Below the pieces are notes generated by a model. The model ran no database searches. It saw only the letters and a program-made list of their open reading frames with translations, and was not told the DNA's origin. 64,000 nucleotides of DNA from Kaistia granuli DSM 23481 (GTDB taxonomy: Bacteria > Pseudomonadota > Alphaproteobacteria > Rhizobiales > Kaistiaceae), in the NCBI RefSeq assembly GCF_000380505.1, contig NZ_AQYH01000010.1, positions 124,001 through 188,000 on the forward strand, written 5' to 3'. Below are positions 25,301 through 32,333 of this stretch, piece by piece. The position numbers were made by a program, and so were the translations under genes. Every line of letters begins with the position of its first letter. Positions within the stretch are counted from its first letter, which is position 1.

Positions 25301-26203
25301 TCCTTGACCGGAAACGAGCCAATCGCCGCACGCATCGCGCTGTTCGCCGATCCCTGGCCGGGACCGTTCGGCATCTCGATCGGCTCGCCGGCCGTCGGTT
25401 TCCCGCTGCGCCAGATCGTGCCGCAACGCGCCGTAATGGGGACGATCGCGGCGACCGTGCCGCGCGGTCCGGTGGGACGGTGGGACCGCACGACGATGAT
25501 GGAGGTGGCATTGCCGGTTGGCGCGCTCGCTTCGCTACCGGATGAGGCGGTGCTGAATGGCCGCAACATTGCGGCGGTCGGCCACGAGGCGACTGGCTTC
25601 GAGGTCATCCAGTTCCGCTCGGCCGAGCTCGTCGGCGACGGGCTCTGGCGCGTGTCCGGCTTGTTGCGCGGGCAGGGCGGAACCTCGGATCTCGCGGCGC
25701 TCGGACATGCGTCTGGTGCCCGCTTCATCCGGATCAACAGCGCGACGCCGCTGCTCGATCTCGACCCGTCCGAGATCGGGCTGGTGCGAACGCTCCGCGC
25801 CGGGCCGCTGGCGATCACCTATGACCCCGAGCGGTTCACCACCCTCGACTTCGCGGTCCAGGGCCGCTGGTGGCTACCGTTCGCGCCGGTTCATCTGCGC
25901 GGCGATCGCGACTCGGCCGGCAATGTGCATCTTGCCTGGATCCGCCAGACCCGCGTCGACGGCGATGGTTGGGATCAGCCGGAAGTGCCGCTCGGCGAGG
26001 CCGTCGAGGCCTATCGCGTCGAGATCCGGGAGGGCGCGACGCTTCGGGGCAGCTTCGATACGGCCGTGCCGCAGCTGAGCCTTTCCGCCGCCACGCTCGC
26101 CGGCTTGCTAAGCGCGCCGGGCGTCGATTTCACCGCCCGCGTCCGCCAGCTGAGCGCGACGGCGGGGCCGGGAATTGCAACGGAGATCGTCGTCCATGGC
26201 TGA
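22334..26203 (+). CDS. GTA host-specificity/tail tip protein with TIM-barrel domain (g15)
   Basis: A 1289-residue tail tip 'megatron'. Residues 1-45 are glycine-rich and hydrophobic (IGGLFGPIGAIVGGAVGAMAG). A hub-like region follows (EGTPIPRVYGRSRLAGQVIW). A GTA TIM-barrel-like domain (PF13547) spans roughly 400-700 with KITYAADWSEYFGH and IDAIGIDSYVPLSDWRDGY. A phage-tail_3-type region and fibronectin-like C-terminal part complete it. The size agrees with RcGTA g15 (about 1300 residues). It contacts the cell surface and seals the tail. The ATG at 22334 overlaps the peptidase stop. Confidence 0.93.
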   Translation: MATLVLQAAGAAIGGLFGPIGAIVGGAVGAMAGYAVDQTLFGRDIEGPRLGDLSVQRSEEGTPIPRVYGRSRLAGQVIWATHFQEVKEEEGGKGGPTVTTYSYFANFAVGICEGPIARIGRVWADGNLINLADVHHRIHLGREDQGADSLIEAKQGATGTPAYRGTATVVFERLPVGDYGNRLPQLAFEVFRPVGGVEDEIRAVVIIPGASEFAYDPLPVYTSKGPGRRVTVNRHVDGARTDWEASIDDLQALCPNLERAALAVSWFGDDLRAGHCTVAPRVEDFSTVTSPTSWRVAGLNRSAARAVSRIDDRPAFGGTPSDDSVIRAIRDLKARGLAVTFYPFLMMDIPAGNALPHPYWDANQPAYPWRGEITGAIAPGRPGTPDKTAAAASEIAQFVGTTARTDFSVSGGAVHYSGPAEWTYRRMVLHAAHLCKAAGGVDAFLIGSELRGLTTLRSGPSTYPFVAALKALAADVRAILPSAKITYAADWSEYFGHQPGDGSGDAHFHLDPLWADAAIDAIGIDSYVPLSDWRDGYDHLDAQTAESGRDVDYLRANIAGGEGFDWYYASDADRRAQIRSPITDGGAGKPWVFRYKDLVGWWSNPHFDRPGGVEGGTPTSWVPQSKPIWFTEIGCPAIDKGANEPNVFPDPKVGGSRLPHFSNGGRDALMQERFLTAVLGYWDPAAPDFLASANPLSPVYGGRMVDPRRTYVWSWDARPYPAFPRLTEIWSDGGNWETGHWLNGRLGNLSTIRLVERILRDYRFLDFRIGDLEGAVDGFVIARIGSARQALQGLSEALGFEAAESGAVVRFVRRGLPRLTLHPADLVEEGEQPLIAIRRAQETELPAELAFGFIDGASDYRDRVVASRRLEAAGERQAALSTGIVTDDGLAVALADQRLQEIWDGRETVSLALTDRRLGIEPADVVSLLRPEGRVSFRVTKVEDGLARRIEGRTVDPFGSPAAAGNGSGAPPEWSVDPGPPDVVVLDLPSLTGNEPIAARIALFADPWPGPFGISIGSPAVGFPLRQIVPQRAVMGTIAATVPRGPVGRWDRTTMMEVALPVGALASLPDEAVLNGRNIAAVGHEATGFEVIQFRSAELVGDGLWRVSGLLRGQGGTSDLAALGHASGARFIRINSATPLLDLDPSEIGLVRTLRAGPLAITYDPERFTTLDFAVQGRWWLPFAPVHLRGDRDSAGNVHLAWIRQTRVDGDGWDQPEVPLGEAVEAYRVEIREGATLRGSFDTAVPQLSLSAATLAGLLSAPGVDFTARVRQLSATAGPGIATEIVVHG

Positions 26204-26534
26204 CCAGACCGTCCATCTCGCGCTTCCCTATCTGGCGCCGTCGCAGGCGCAGAAGCACGTCACTTACAACGAGGCGCTGCGCCGGCTCGACGGGCTGGTG
26301 CAGTTGGCCGTCGAGGCGGCGTCGGCGACCACGCCGCCGGGCGCGCCGGCGGAAGGCGCCCGCTATCTGCTCGGCGCCAGCCCGACCGGCGCCTGGGCCG
26401 GGCAGGCCGGGGCGCTTGCCGTGTTCGCGGACGGCAGCTGGTGGTTCGCGACGCCGGAGGTCGGCTGGCTCGCCTATGACAAGGCGACGGAGACCGTGCT
26501 GGTCCTGAAGGCGGCCGGCTGGACGGGTGTGTGA
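26196..26534 (+). CDS. DUF2793 tail-associated protein
   Basis: A 112-residue DUF2793 protein: LALPYLAPSQAQKHVTYNEALRRLD (first residues) is the family signature, followed by PPGAPAEGARYLLG and WAGQAGALAVFADGSWWF. The family is common after the host-specificity gene in rhizobial GTAs and phages and is presumed to be part of the tail tip or fibre. The start overlaps the g15 stop by 8 bp. Some family members carry an extra C-terminal domain that is absent here. Confidence 0.88.
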   Translation: MADQTVHLALPYLAPSQAQKHVTYNEALRRLDGLVQLAVEAASATTPPGAPAEGARYLLGASPTGAWAGQAGALAVFADGSWWFATPEVGWLAYDKATETVLVLKAAGWTGV

Positions 26535-26582
26535 GGCCTTTCCGCCTTCGCAGCCGGCCCTCCACCGTCGCCCCAGGGTCCA

Positions 26583-26706
26583 CCGTCATCCTCGCGGAGG
26601 CGAGGATCCATGTAACCGAAGCCTCGGGAGCTTCGGAGGTATCTGGCACCTGACCTCCACGAACCCCGCTGAATGGATCCTCGCCTCCGCGAGGAGGACG
26701 GAGAGC
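26583..26706. repeat. Dispersed palindromic element, family A, copy 5
   Basis: Starts CCGTCATCCTCGCGGAGGCG and ends CCTCCGCGAGGAGGACGG. The inner part (about 26620-26675) differs from the other copies and has its own palindrome (CCTCGGGAGCTTCGGAGG). It separates DUF2793 from the spike genes. Confidence 0.78.
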
Positions 26707-26760
26707 GTGAGGTGTCCCGCGTGCCCTGAATAACCAAACCCAAAACCTTGGAGAACCATC

Positions 26761-27018
26761 ATGAGCGACCCCTTTGCCGGGGTGGCGTCGGGCCTTTCCG
26801 GCCCGGCGACACGCCATTTCGCGGTCACACCGTCCGACACGGTCGATCTCGCCATTCGTCCGCGCGCGCTGGTCTTCCAGACGGACGGCGCCGCGGTCAT
26901 CCGCGACGAGGCGGGTACGGATCTGACCTATGCCCGCTATGCCGGCGACATTCTGCCGATCCGCGCCGTCCGCGTGCTGTTGACGGGCACGACGGCCACG
27001 CTGGTCGGGTGGATCTGA
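26761..27018 (+). CDS. Head spike base protein, RCAP_rcc01079 (GhsA) family
   Basis: An 85-residue protein reading ATRHFAVTPSDTVDLAIRPR, LVFQTDGAAVIRDEAGTDL and PIRAVRVLLTGTTATLVGW. This matches the small spike base family named after R. capsulatus rcc01079 (GhsA), which anchors capsid spikes. The ATG at 26761 follows TTGGAGAACCATC. It overlaps the next gene by one base (TGATG), fitting a co-translated base/spike pair. In R. capsulatus the spike genes lie away from the structural cluster. Confidence 0.85.
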   Translation: MSDPFAGVASGLSGPATRHFAVTPSDTVDLAIRPRALVFQTDGAAVIRDEAGTDLTYARYAGDILPIRAVRVLLTGTTATLVGWI

Positions 27019-28376
27019 TGCGGTTGCCCGATCTCGGCCTGGCGTGGCCCGGCAGCCCGGTCCGGCAGCGTGTTCCCCCCGCCGGCCTCGGCTTTCCGCT
27101 CGTCGACTATCCGCTGGCGCTCCGCCAGCGTGGCGACCGCTTCCTGGCCGATTTCGGGCCCGAAGCCTATGCAAGCGCCGCGCTCGCCGGCCCGACCTAT
27201 CATGTCGACATCGCGACGGGGAACGATACCAATGCCGGCACCAGCTGGGGCACGGCGCTGAAGTCGATCTTCGTCGCCACCCAGCTCGGCAACACCGGCG
27301 GCGTGCCCTTCAACGTTCGGGTCAAGGCAGGCGTCTATCCGCGCGCCAACAACTTCACCAACAACGGTCCGATGGTGGTTCCGACCCAGCCGGTGGCCTA
27401 TCGCGCCGTCGGCGGCCGCGTCACCTGCTGGGCCGGCCATGATCTCGCCTGGCCGGCGACGCCGCACGCCACCTATGGCAATTGCTACGCGGTGGCCCGG
27501 TCTACCGTCACGGTCGTGCTTGATCTCGTCGCGCAGAACGCCTTTGGCGATCCGCTCGAACTCATCCGCGTCGCGGATGCCGCCACCTGCAATGCGACAC
27601 CGGGCTCCTGGGCGCAGGAGAGCGGTACGCTCTATGTGCGACGCGCCGATGGCGCGGTGCCCAGTAGTGCCAACACGCGGGTTCTGATCGTCGTCGACGC
27701 TTTCGCACTGGATGCGACAGGAAGGTCCGTCTTTCTTGAAGGATTCGATTTCCAGGGCGGCGCCAATGGCGGAGTGTTCGTGCACGGCACGGCGGCCCGC
27801 AATGTGATCCTGGTCGACTGCTCGGCCCGCTACGCCGGCGGGCCTAGCCATGCCGGCGACGGCTTTCGCATCGAGGACAGCGGCGGCATCGCGGCGCTGG
27901 TGGGATGCGTCGCCGCGGCGAATGCCAGCGACGGGTTCGACATCCGCTGGTCGCTCGGCGGAACGCCCTCGCTGCGACCGCTGGCGATCGATTGCCAGGG
28001 CTATGGCAACGGTCGTCATGCGCATGTCTCGAATAACGGGTTCGCCTGCCATGACAGCCTGTCCGGCATCGTGGTCGGTGGCGACTTTCATGACAATTGC
28101 GGCGCCAATCTTCGTGTCGCCGGAGCCGCCAGGCTCTGGTGCCTCGGCACCGTCGCGCAGGCGAGCCTTGGTGATGCGGCGCGTGGCGGCACGGTCCCGT
28201 CGATCGATTTCCAGGCGACGGGAACCGCCCAGCTCTGGCTGGAACGGGCGCGTTCGGCCGTCTCGACCTATGCGTTCGCCGCGGCCGATACGGCGGCGAT
28301 CCGCCTGCGCCAGCATGCCAAGGGGACAGGGCAAGCCGAACTCGCGCCCGGCGGCGCCAGCATCACAGCCTATTGA
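27018..28376 (+). CDS. Right-handed beta-helix head spike/fibre protein (GhsB-like)
   Basis: A 452-residue protein. Residues about 60-105 carry YHVDIATGNDTNAGTSWGTA and KSIFVATQLGN, the usual start of pectate-lyase-like beta-helix proteins. Repeating short strands with G-N ladders follow (FQGGANGGVFVHGTAARNVI, DNCGANLRVAGAARLWCLG). It probably trims or binds capsular polysaccharide on recipient cells, like R. capsulatus GhsB, which it follows in gene order. The residues of an active site cannot be told by eye. ATG at 27018 overlaps the base protein stop. Confidence 0.72.
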   Translation: MRLPDLGLAWPGSPVRQRVPPAGLGFPLVDYPLALRQRGDRFLADFGPEAYASAALAGPTYHVDIATGNDTNAGTSWGTALKSIFVATQLGNTGGVPFNVRVKAGVYPRANNFTNNGPMVVPTQPVAYRAVGGRVTCWAGHDLAWPATPHATYGNCYAVARSTVTVVLDLVAQNAFGDPLELIRVADAATCNATPGSWAQESGTLYVRRADGAVPSSANTRVLIVVDAFALDATGRSVFLEGFDFQGGANGGVFVHGTAARNVILVDCSARYAGGPSHAGDGFRIEDSGGIAALVGCVAAANASDGFDIRWSLGGTPSLRPLAIDCQGYGNGRHAHVSNNGFACHDSLSGIVVGGDFHDNCGANLRVAGAARLWCLGTVAQASLGDAARGGTVPSIDFQATGTAQLWLERARSAVSTYAFAAADTAAIRLRQHAKGTGQAELAPGGASITAY

Positions 28377-28399
28377 GACAAGAGCTCCGGAAACAAAGG

Positions 28400-28434
28400 A
28401 GCCCGCCGCTGGGGGGGGGAGCGGCGGGCTTTCC
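28400..28434 (+). terminator. Terminator-like hairpin with nine-G loop after the spike gene
   Basis: An exact 11-bp stem AGCCCGCCGCT (28400-28410) / AGCGGCGGGCT (28420-28430) closes a loop of nine Gs and is followed by TTCC. The U tract is weak. It lies 24 bp after the spike gene stop and could end the structural transcript. Confidence 0.65.
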
Positions 28435-28560
28435 GGTTTGGGGACCGGGGATTGAGACGCTGGGCATCTCGCCAAGACAACACCGCCGTGTGCCGCCGGT
28501 TCCCTGCAATTCGCATCCCCTGACGATTTTTTTTCGAAGATGCCGAACGGAGGTCCTCGC

Positions 28561-29421
28561 ATGACCCGAACCAGTCCTGCGGGGCTCGAACAGCTCGTCG
28601 CCGAGGAGGGCGAGGTGCTGCGCGCCTATCGCGATGTCGCCGGGGTCTGGACGATCGGCGTCGGATTGACGGCGGCCTCCGGTGTGATCGTGCCGAAGGC
28701 CGGCATGACAATCACCCGGGCGCAGAGCCGCGCCTTGCTCGCCGAAGCCCTGACGTCGCGCTATGAGCCGGCGGTCGCGGCCGCCATGCCGGGCGCGCTG
28801 GGGCATGAATTCGACGGCGGCGTCTCGTTTCATTTCAACACCGGTGCCATCGCTCGCGCCTCCTGGGTGCGCGCCTGGCACAACTCCGACAGGGCCGCCC
28901 TGCGCGCGGGGCTCGCCACCTGGAACAAGGCCGGCGGCCGCGTGGTGGAAGGGCTCAGCCGGCGACGCGCCCGCGAGGCGGATCTGATCCTCGACGGCCG
29001 CCGCGACACCGGCGTCGCTTCCTTCGCAACGCTTAGCCGTGGCGACAGCGGCGAACGTGTCGGCGCCTTGCAGGGCGAGCTGATCCGGCTGGGCGTGCTC
29101 GCGACCGAGGTTGACGGAAGCTTCGGCGCCGCGACAGAGGCGGCCGTGCGCGCGTTCCAGTCGGCGCATCCACAGCTCACCGTGGACGGCAGGGTCGGCC
29201 CGGCGACGCAGGCGCAGATCACCCGGTCGCTCGCCGCCCGTGACGGGCTCGCTGCCACGGCGGCGAGCGGTACGCTGGTGACCGGTGGCGTCGCAACGGC
29301 CGGTCACACCGCGCCGGCGGTCCTGTTCGTCGCCGGGCTCCTTTTCGTCGCGCTGGGGGTTCTCGCCTGGCGCTACCGCGACGAGATCCGCGCCATTCTC
29401 ACGCTGAAGAGGAGACATTGA
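28561..29421 (+). CDS. Phage-type lysozyme (GH24) with peptidoglycan-binding domain and C-terminal membrane anchor
   Basis: A 286-residue endolysin. The GH24 triad fits E16, D25 and T31 (EEGEVLRAYRDVAGVWTIG). A peptidoglycan-binding_1 domain covers about 155-225 (LSRGDSGERVGALQGEL, FGAATEAAVRAFQ). A single membrane helix (PAVLFVAGLLFVALGVLAW) precedes a basic tail. There is no N-terminal signal. ATG at 28561 follows GGAGG. It would cut peptidoglycan to release particles from the producing cell. The C-terminal anchor is unusual for a free endolysin. Confidence 0.88.
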   Translation: MTRTSPAGLEQLVAEEGEVLRAYRDVAGVWTIGVGLTAASGVIVPKAGMTITRAQSRALLAEALTSRYEPAVAAAMPGALGHEFDGGVSFHFNTGAIARASWVRAWHNSDRAALRAGLATWNKAGGRVVEGLSRRRAREADLILDGRRDTGVASFATLSRGDSGERVGALQGELIRLGVLATEVDGSFGAATEAAVRAFQSAHPQLTVDGRVGPATQAQITRSLAARDGLAATAASGTLVTGGVATAGHTAPAVLFVAGLLFVALGVLAWRYRDEIRAILTLKRRH

Positions 29422-29423
29422 TC

Positions 29424-29798
29424 ATGCCGACCCTCAATCCCTTCGACATTCTGCTCGGCGCCGTCGGTGGCGCCGTCGCACGGATGGTCGGCCGGCCCGA
29501 CAATCCGCTGACGGCGGAGATGGCGCCGACGATCACGCGCGCGATCGTCGAGGAGATCGCCGCAGACCCCGCCGTGCGCCACGCCGCGAATGCCGAGCCC
29601 TGGTACCAGTCGCGCGTCACCTGGGGCGCGATCATCGGGGCGACGGCGCCGGTTCTCGGCCTCGGTCTCGGCCATGCTCCGTCGCCGGGGGACCAGGCGT
29701 CGCTGGTCGAGATCGCGGTTGCGGTTGGCTCATTGACGGGGGCGGGACTGGCGCTCTACGGTCGTTGGCGTGCCCGGACGCCACTTCGCCTCAGGTGA
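29424..29798 (+). CDS. Holin-like small membrane protein
   Basis: A 124-residue protein. Two hydrophobic segments are visible, WGAIIGATAPVLGLGLG (about 72-88) and LVEIAVAVGSLTGAGLALYG (about 98-117), with a basic tail RWRARTPLRLR. It has the general look of the three-helix holin-like proteins encoded next to lysozymes in rhizobial phages. ATG at 29424 is supported by AAGAGGAG; it follows the endolysin by 2 bp. A pore-forming role for lysozyme access is inferred from position and topology. Confidence 0.6.
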   Translation: MPTLNPFDILLGAVGGAVARMVGRPDNPLTAEMAPTITRAIVEEIAADPAVRHAANAEPWYQSRVTWGAIIGATAPVLGLGLGHAPSPGDQASLVEIAVAVGSLTGAGLALYGRWRARTPLRLR

Positions 29799-29861
29799 GC
29801 CTTCGCGCAAAAGTTGTCGGCATTCAGATCATGTTCATATGAGGCCGGCTACGAGGGGGGC

Positions 29862-30179
29862 ATGTCGAAGCACCTCATCACCATCATCCTGCTGGCTGCC
29901 CTGTTTGTCTGGTTCGGTTCCGATGCTTCCGGGCCGAAAGCGGCCTATGGCGAGTCCTGCCTGTCGCAGGGAGAAGCCCGCCAGGCCGTCCAGCGCGGCG
30001 ACGCGATTTCGCTCAGCGCGATTCGCGGCTCGCTGGCCGGCGACGGCGGCGAGGTGGTTTCGGCACAGCTCTGCAAGGCCGGCAATCGCCTCGTCTATAT
30101 CGTCAATGTGCTGGGCGATGGCGGCCAGGTGAAGCGCGTGCGCCTCGATGCGCGCGACGGCTCTATCGTGGGACGCTAG
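29862..30179 (+). CDS. Small periplasmic PepSY-like protein
   Basis: A 105-residue protein with an N-terminal signal or anchor (HLITIILLAALFVWFGSDA). A PepSY-like region then runs from SCLSQGEARQAVQRGDAISL to LVYIVNVLGDGGQVKRVRLDARDGSIVG. PepSY proteins often modulate periplasmic enzymes or sensors. It lies 4 bp ahead of a response regulator/histidine kinase pair, so it is probably co-transcribed. The layout recalls rhizobial FeuN-FeuP-FeuQ, where a small periplasmic protein restrains the kinase; that parallel is an inference. Confidence 0.8.
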   Translation: MSKHLITIILLAALFVWFGSDASGPKAAYGESCLSQGEARQAVQRGDAISLSAIRGSLAGDGGEVVSAQLCKAGNRLVYIVNVLGDGGQVKRVRLDARDGSIVGR

Positions 30180-30183
30180 AACC

Positions 30184-30870
30184 ATGCGGATTCTCGTCGT
30201 CGAGGATGATCCCGATCTCAACCGCCAGCTCTCCGACGCGCTGAAAACGGCAGGCTATGTCGTCGATTCCGCACGGGATGGCGAGGACGGCCATTTTCTC
30301 GGTGATACCGAGCCCTATGACGCGGTCGTGCTCGATATCGGCCTGCCGCGCATGGACGGCATCAGCGTGCTCGAGGCTTGGCGCCGCGCCGGCCGCAACA
30401 TGCCGGTTCTTATCCTCACCGCCCGCGACCGCTGGAGCGACAAGGTGCAGGGCATCGATGCTGGCGCCGACGACTACGTCGCCAAGCCCTTCCACATCGA
30501 GGAAGTGCTGGCCCGCATCCGTGCGCTGGTGCGTCGTGCCGCCGGCCATGCGACCAACGAGATCGAATGCGGCCCTGTCCGCATCGACACCAAATCCGGC
30601 CGCGTCACGGTCGACGGCAATCCGGTCAAGCTGACGGCGCACGAATACAAGGTGCTCGAATATCTGATGCACCATCGCAACCGCGTCGTGTCGCGCACCG
30701 AGCTGATCGAGCATCTCTACGACCAGGATTTCGATCGTGATTCCAATACGATCGAGGTGTTCGTTGGACGCCTGCGCAAGAAGGTCTCCGCCGATCTCAT
30801 CGAGACGGTGCGCGGCCTCGGCTACCGTATCGTGACGCCGGGGACGGCCACGCCCAGCGGCGCCGACTGA
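30184..30870 (+). CDS. OmpR family response regulator (PhoP/FeuP-like)
   Basis: A 228-residue response regulator. The receiver domain has the acidic pocket EDD (7-9), phosphoacceptor D51 (VVLDIGLP) and K101-region AKPF. A winged-helix trans_reg_C domain covers about 125-220 (VKLTAHEYKVLEYLMHH, TIEVFVGRLRKKV, VRGLGYRI). It pairs with the kinase that starts on its last base pairs. The start at 30184 follows the PepSY gene by 4 bp. Rhizobial FeuP is the closest functional parallel I can name; regulon unknown here. Confidence 0.9.
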   Translation: MRILVVEDDPDLNRQLSDALKTAGYVVDSARDGEDGHFLGDTEPYDAVVLDIGLPRMDGISVLEAWRRAGRNMPVLILTARDRWSDKVQGIDAGADDYVAKPFHIEEVLARIRALVRRAAGHATNEIECGPVRIDTKSGRVTVDGNPVKLTAHEYKVLEYLMHHRNRVVSRTELIEHLYDQDFDRDSNTIEVFVGRLRKKVSADLIETVRGLGYRIVTPGTATPSGAD

Positions 30871-32231
30871 TGCGCGTCAACTCGCTCGCGTTTCGGCTGA
30901 TCGCCGGCGCGTCGATCTGGAGCGCCATCGCGCTCGTCGTCGCCGGGCTGATCCTGACGTCGCTCTATCGCGATACGGTGGAGCGTGCCTTCGACGAACG
31001 GCTGTCGGTCTATCTGAAGACGCTGGTCGGCAATCTTGCCACCCAGTCGCCAGGCCAGCTGGGCGATCCCGGCAATCTCGGCGAACAACGTTTCGAGCTG
31101 ATCTATTCCGGCTGGTACTGGCAGATCCGGCAGGTGAACGGACCCGTCCTGCTCGCCTCGCGCTCGCTTTCCACCGATACGCTCGATCTGGCCAACGCGA
31201 CCTCGCGCAGCTCGATCGACGGCGTCGAGCAGGCGACGATGGTCGGGCCGGACAAGCAGCAGCTCCGCGTCCTGCAACGCACGATCACTTTCGATGTCGA
31301 TCACCGCTACGACGTTCTGGTCGCTGGCAATGCCTCCGAACTGCAGGAGGATATCGCCGATTTTCGCACCAGCGTTGCCCTGACGCTGGCCGTGTTCGGC
31401 ATCGGCCTCGTCGCCTCGACGGCGTTCCAGATCCGGTGGGGATTGCGCCCGCTCGACCAGGTCCGGCGCGCGCTTGCCGCGCTCCGAAGTGGCAAGGAGC
31501 AGAGTTTCGAGGGACCGTTCCCGGCCGAAATCGAGCCGCTCGCCAAGGAACTCAACGCGTTGATGCACTCGAACCAGCAGATCATCGAGCGCGCCCGCAC
31601 CCATGTCGGCAATCTGGCGCATGCGCTGAAGACGCCGCTCAGCGTCATCACCAACGAGGCGCGTTCCGACGACGGCAAGCTGGCGGCGAAGGTCGGCGAG
31701 CAGGCCGAGCTGATGCGCATGCAGATCAATCATCACCTGGACCGCGCCCGCATCGCAGCCCGTTCGCAGGTGATTGGCGCGGTGACGGAGGTCGAGCCGG
31801 TCCTGCTGCGCCTGGTCCGGGCCATGCGGCGGATCCATGAGGATCGCGGGCTCGAGGTCAGCCTGCATGCCACGCCGGAGGCGCGCTTTCGCGGCGAGCA
31901 GCAGGACCTCGAGGAGATGGTCGGCAACCTCGTCGACAATGCCTGCAAATGGGCCGCTGCCAGGGTGGCAATCGAGGTCAGCGTGATTCCCGCGGCCGAG
32001 GACATGGACGGATCGCTGATCATCCGCGTCGACGATGACGGGCCCGGCCTGACGGAGGCCGAAAGGCTTGAGGCGACGCGGCGCGGCAAGCGCCTGGACG
32101 AGAGCAAGCCCGGCTCCGGCCTCGGCCTCTCTATCGTGACGGATCTCGTCGCGCTTTACGACGGCGCCTTCGAGCTGGATCGGTCGCCGCTCGGCGGACT
32201 TCGCGCCGAAGTGCGCTTGCCGGCAGCTTGA
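30870..32231 (+). CDS. Sensor histidine kinase (PhoQ/FeuQ-like)
   Basis: A 453-residue kinase. Two membrane helices (about 10-32 and 167-188) flank a periplasmic sensor domain of about 135 residues. HAMP follows, then the H-box NLAHALKTPLSVI with H251, an HALKTPL variant typical of PhoQ/FeuQ kinases. ATPase motifs are NLVDNACKWA, DDDGPGL and GSGLGLSIV. Overlaps its partner regulator by one base (TGATG). The adjacent PepSY protein is a candidate periplasmic ligand or inhibitor. Confidence 0.9.
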   Translation: MRVNSLAFRLIAGASIWSAIALVVAGLILTSLYRDTVERAFDERLSVYLKTLVGNLATQSPGQLGDPGNLGEQRFELIYSGWYWQIRQVNGPVLLASRSLSTDTLDLANATSRSSIDGVEQATMVGPDKQQLRVLQRTITFDVDHRYDVLVAGNASELQEDIADFRTSVALTLAVFGIGLVASTAFQIRWGLRPLDQVRRALAALRSGKEQSFEGPFPAEIEPLAKELNALMHSNQQIIERARTHVGNLAHALKTPLSVITNEARSDDGKLAAKVGEQAELMRMQINHHLDRARIAARSQVIGAVTEVEPVLLRLVRAMRRIHEDRGLEVSLHATPEARFRGEQQDLEEMVGNLVDNACKWAAARVAIEVSVIPAAEDMDGSLIIRVDDDGPGLTEAERLEATRRGKRLDESKPGSGLGLSIVTDLVALYDGAFELDRSPLGGLRAEVRLPAA

Positions 32232-32333
32232 TTGGCATCGGTTCGCAATTCCGCCATGCTGTTATCGGAATGCGGTTCTGCCGGGCAGCGCGCGAATCCG
32301 GTTTGGCGCGCGGGCAAAAAGAGGTGGGATGTC

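Larger units (their letters stand above)
8219..29798 (+). mobile_element. RcGTA-type gene transfer agent cluster (terminase to holin)
   Basis: About 21.6 kb of mostly co-directional head, tail and lysis genes in the order of the Rhodobacter capsulatus GTA: terminases, portal, protease, capsid, adaptor, stopper, terminator, tube, chaperones, tape measure, DUF2460, DUF2163, NlpC/P60, host-specificity protein, then spike and lysis genes. All structural frames appear intact. Integrase, excisionase, repressor and replication genes were not seen. This matches domesticated GTAs rather than an active prophage. Most start/stop junctions overlap (ATGA or TGATG), indicating translational coupling. Interruptions by other genes and palindromes are listed separately. 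Confidence 0.85.

Noticed and set aside
8219-29798. Active prophage
   Set aside because: No integrase, excisionase, repressor, replication gene or att repeats were seen at the borders. Gene content and order follow GTAs. A search of the flanks outside this window could still change this.
29823-29837. TTCA direct repeat with 11-bp period before the PepSY gene, as an OmpR-type binding site
   Set aside because: The repeats are only four bases and lie 25-39 bp before the start codon, where an activator site is unlikely. Too weak to list as a feature.
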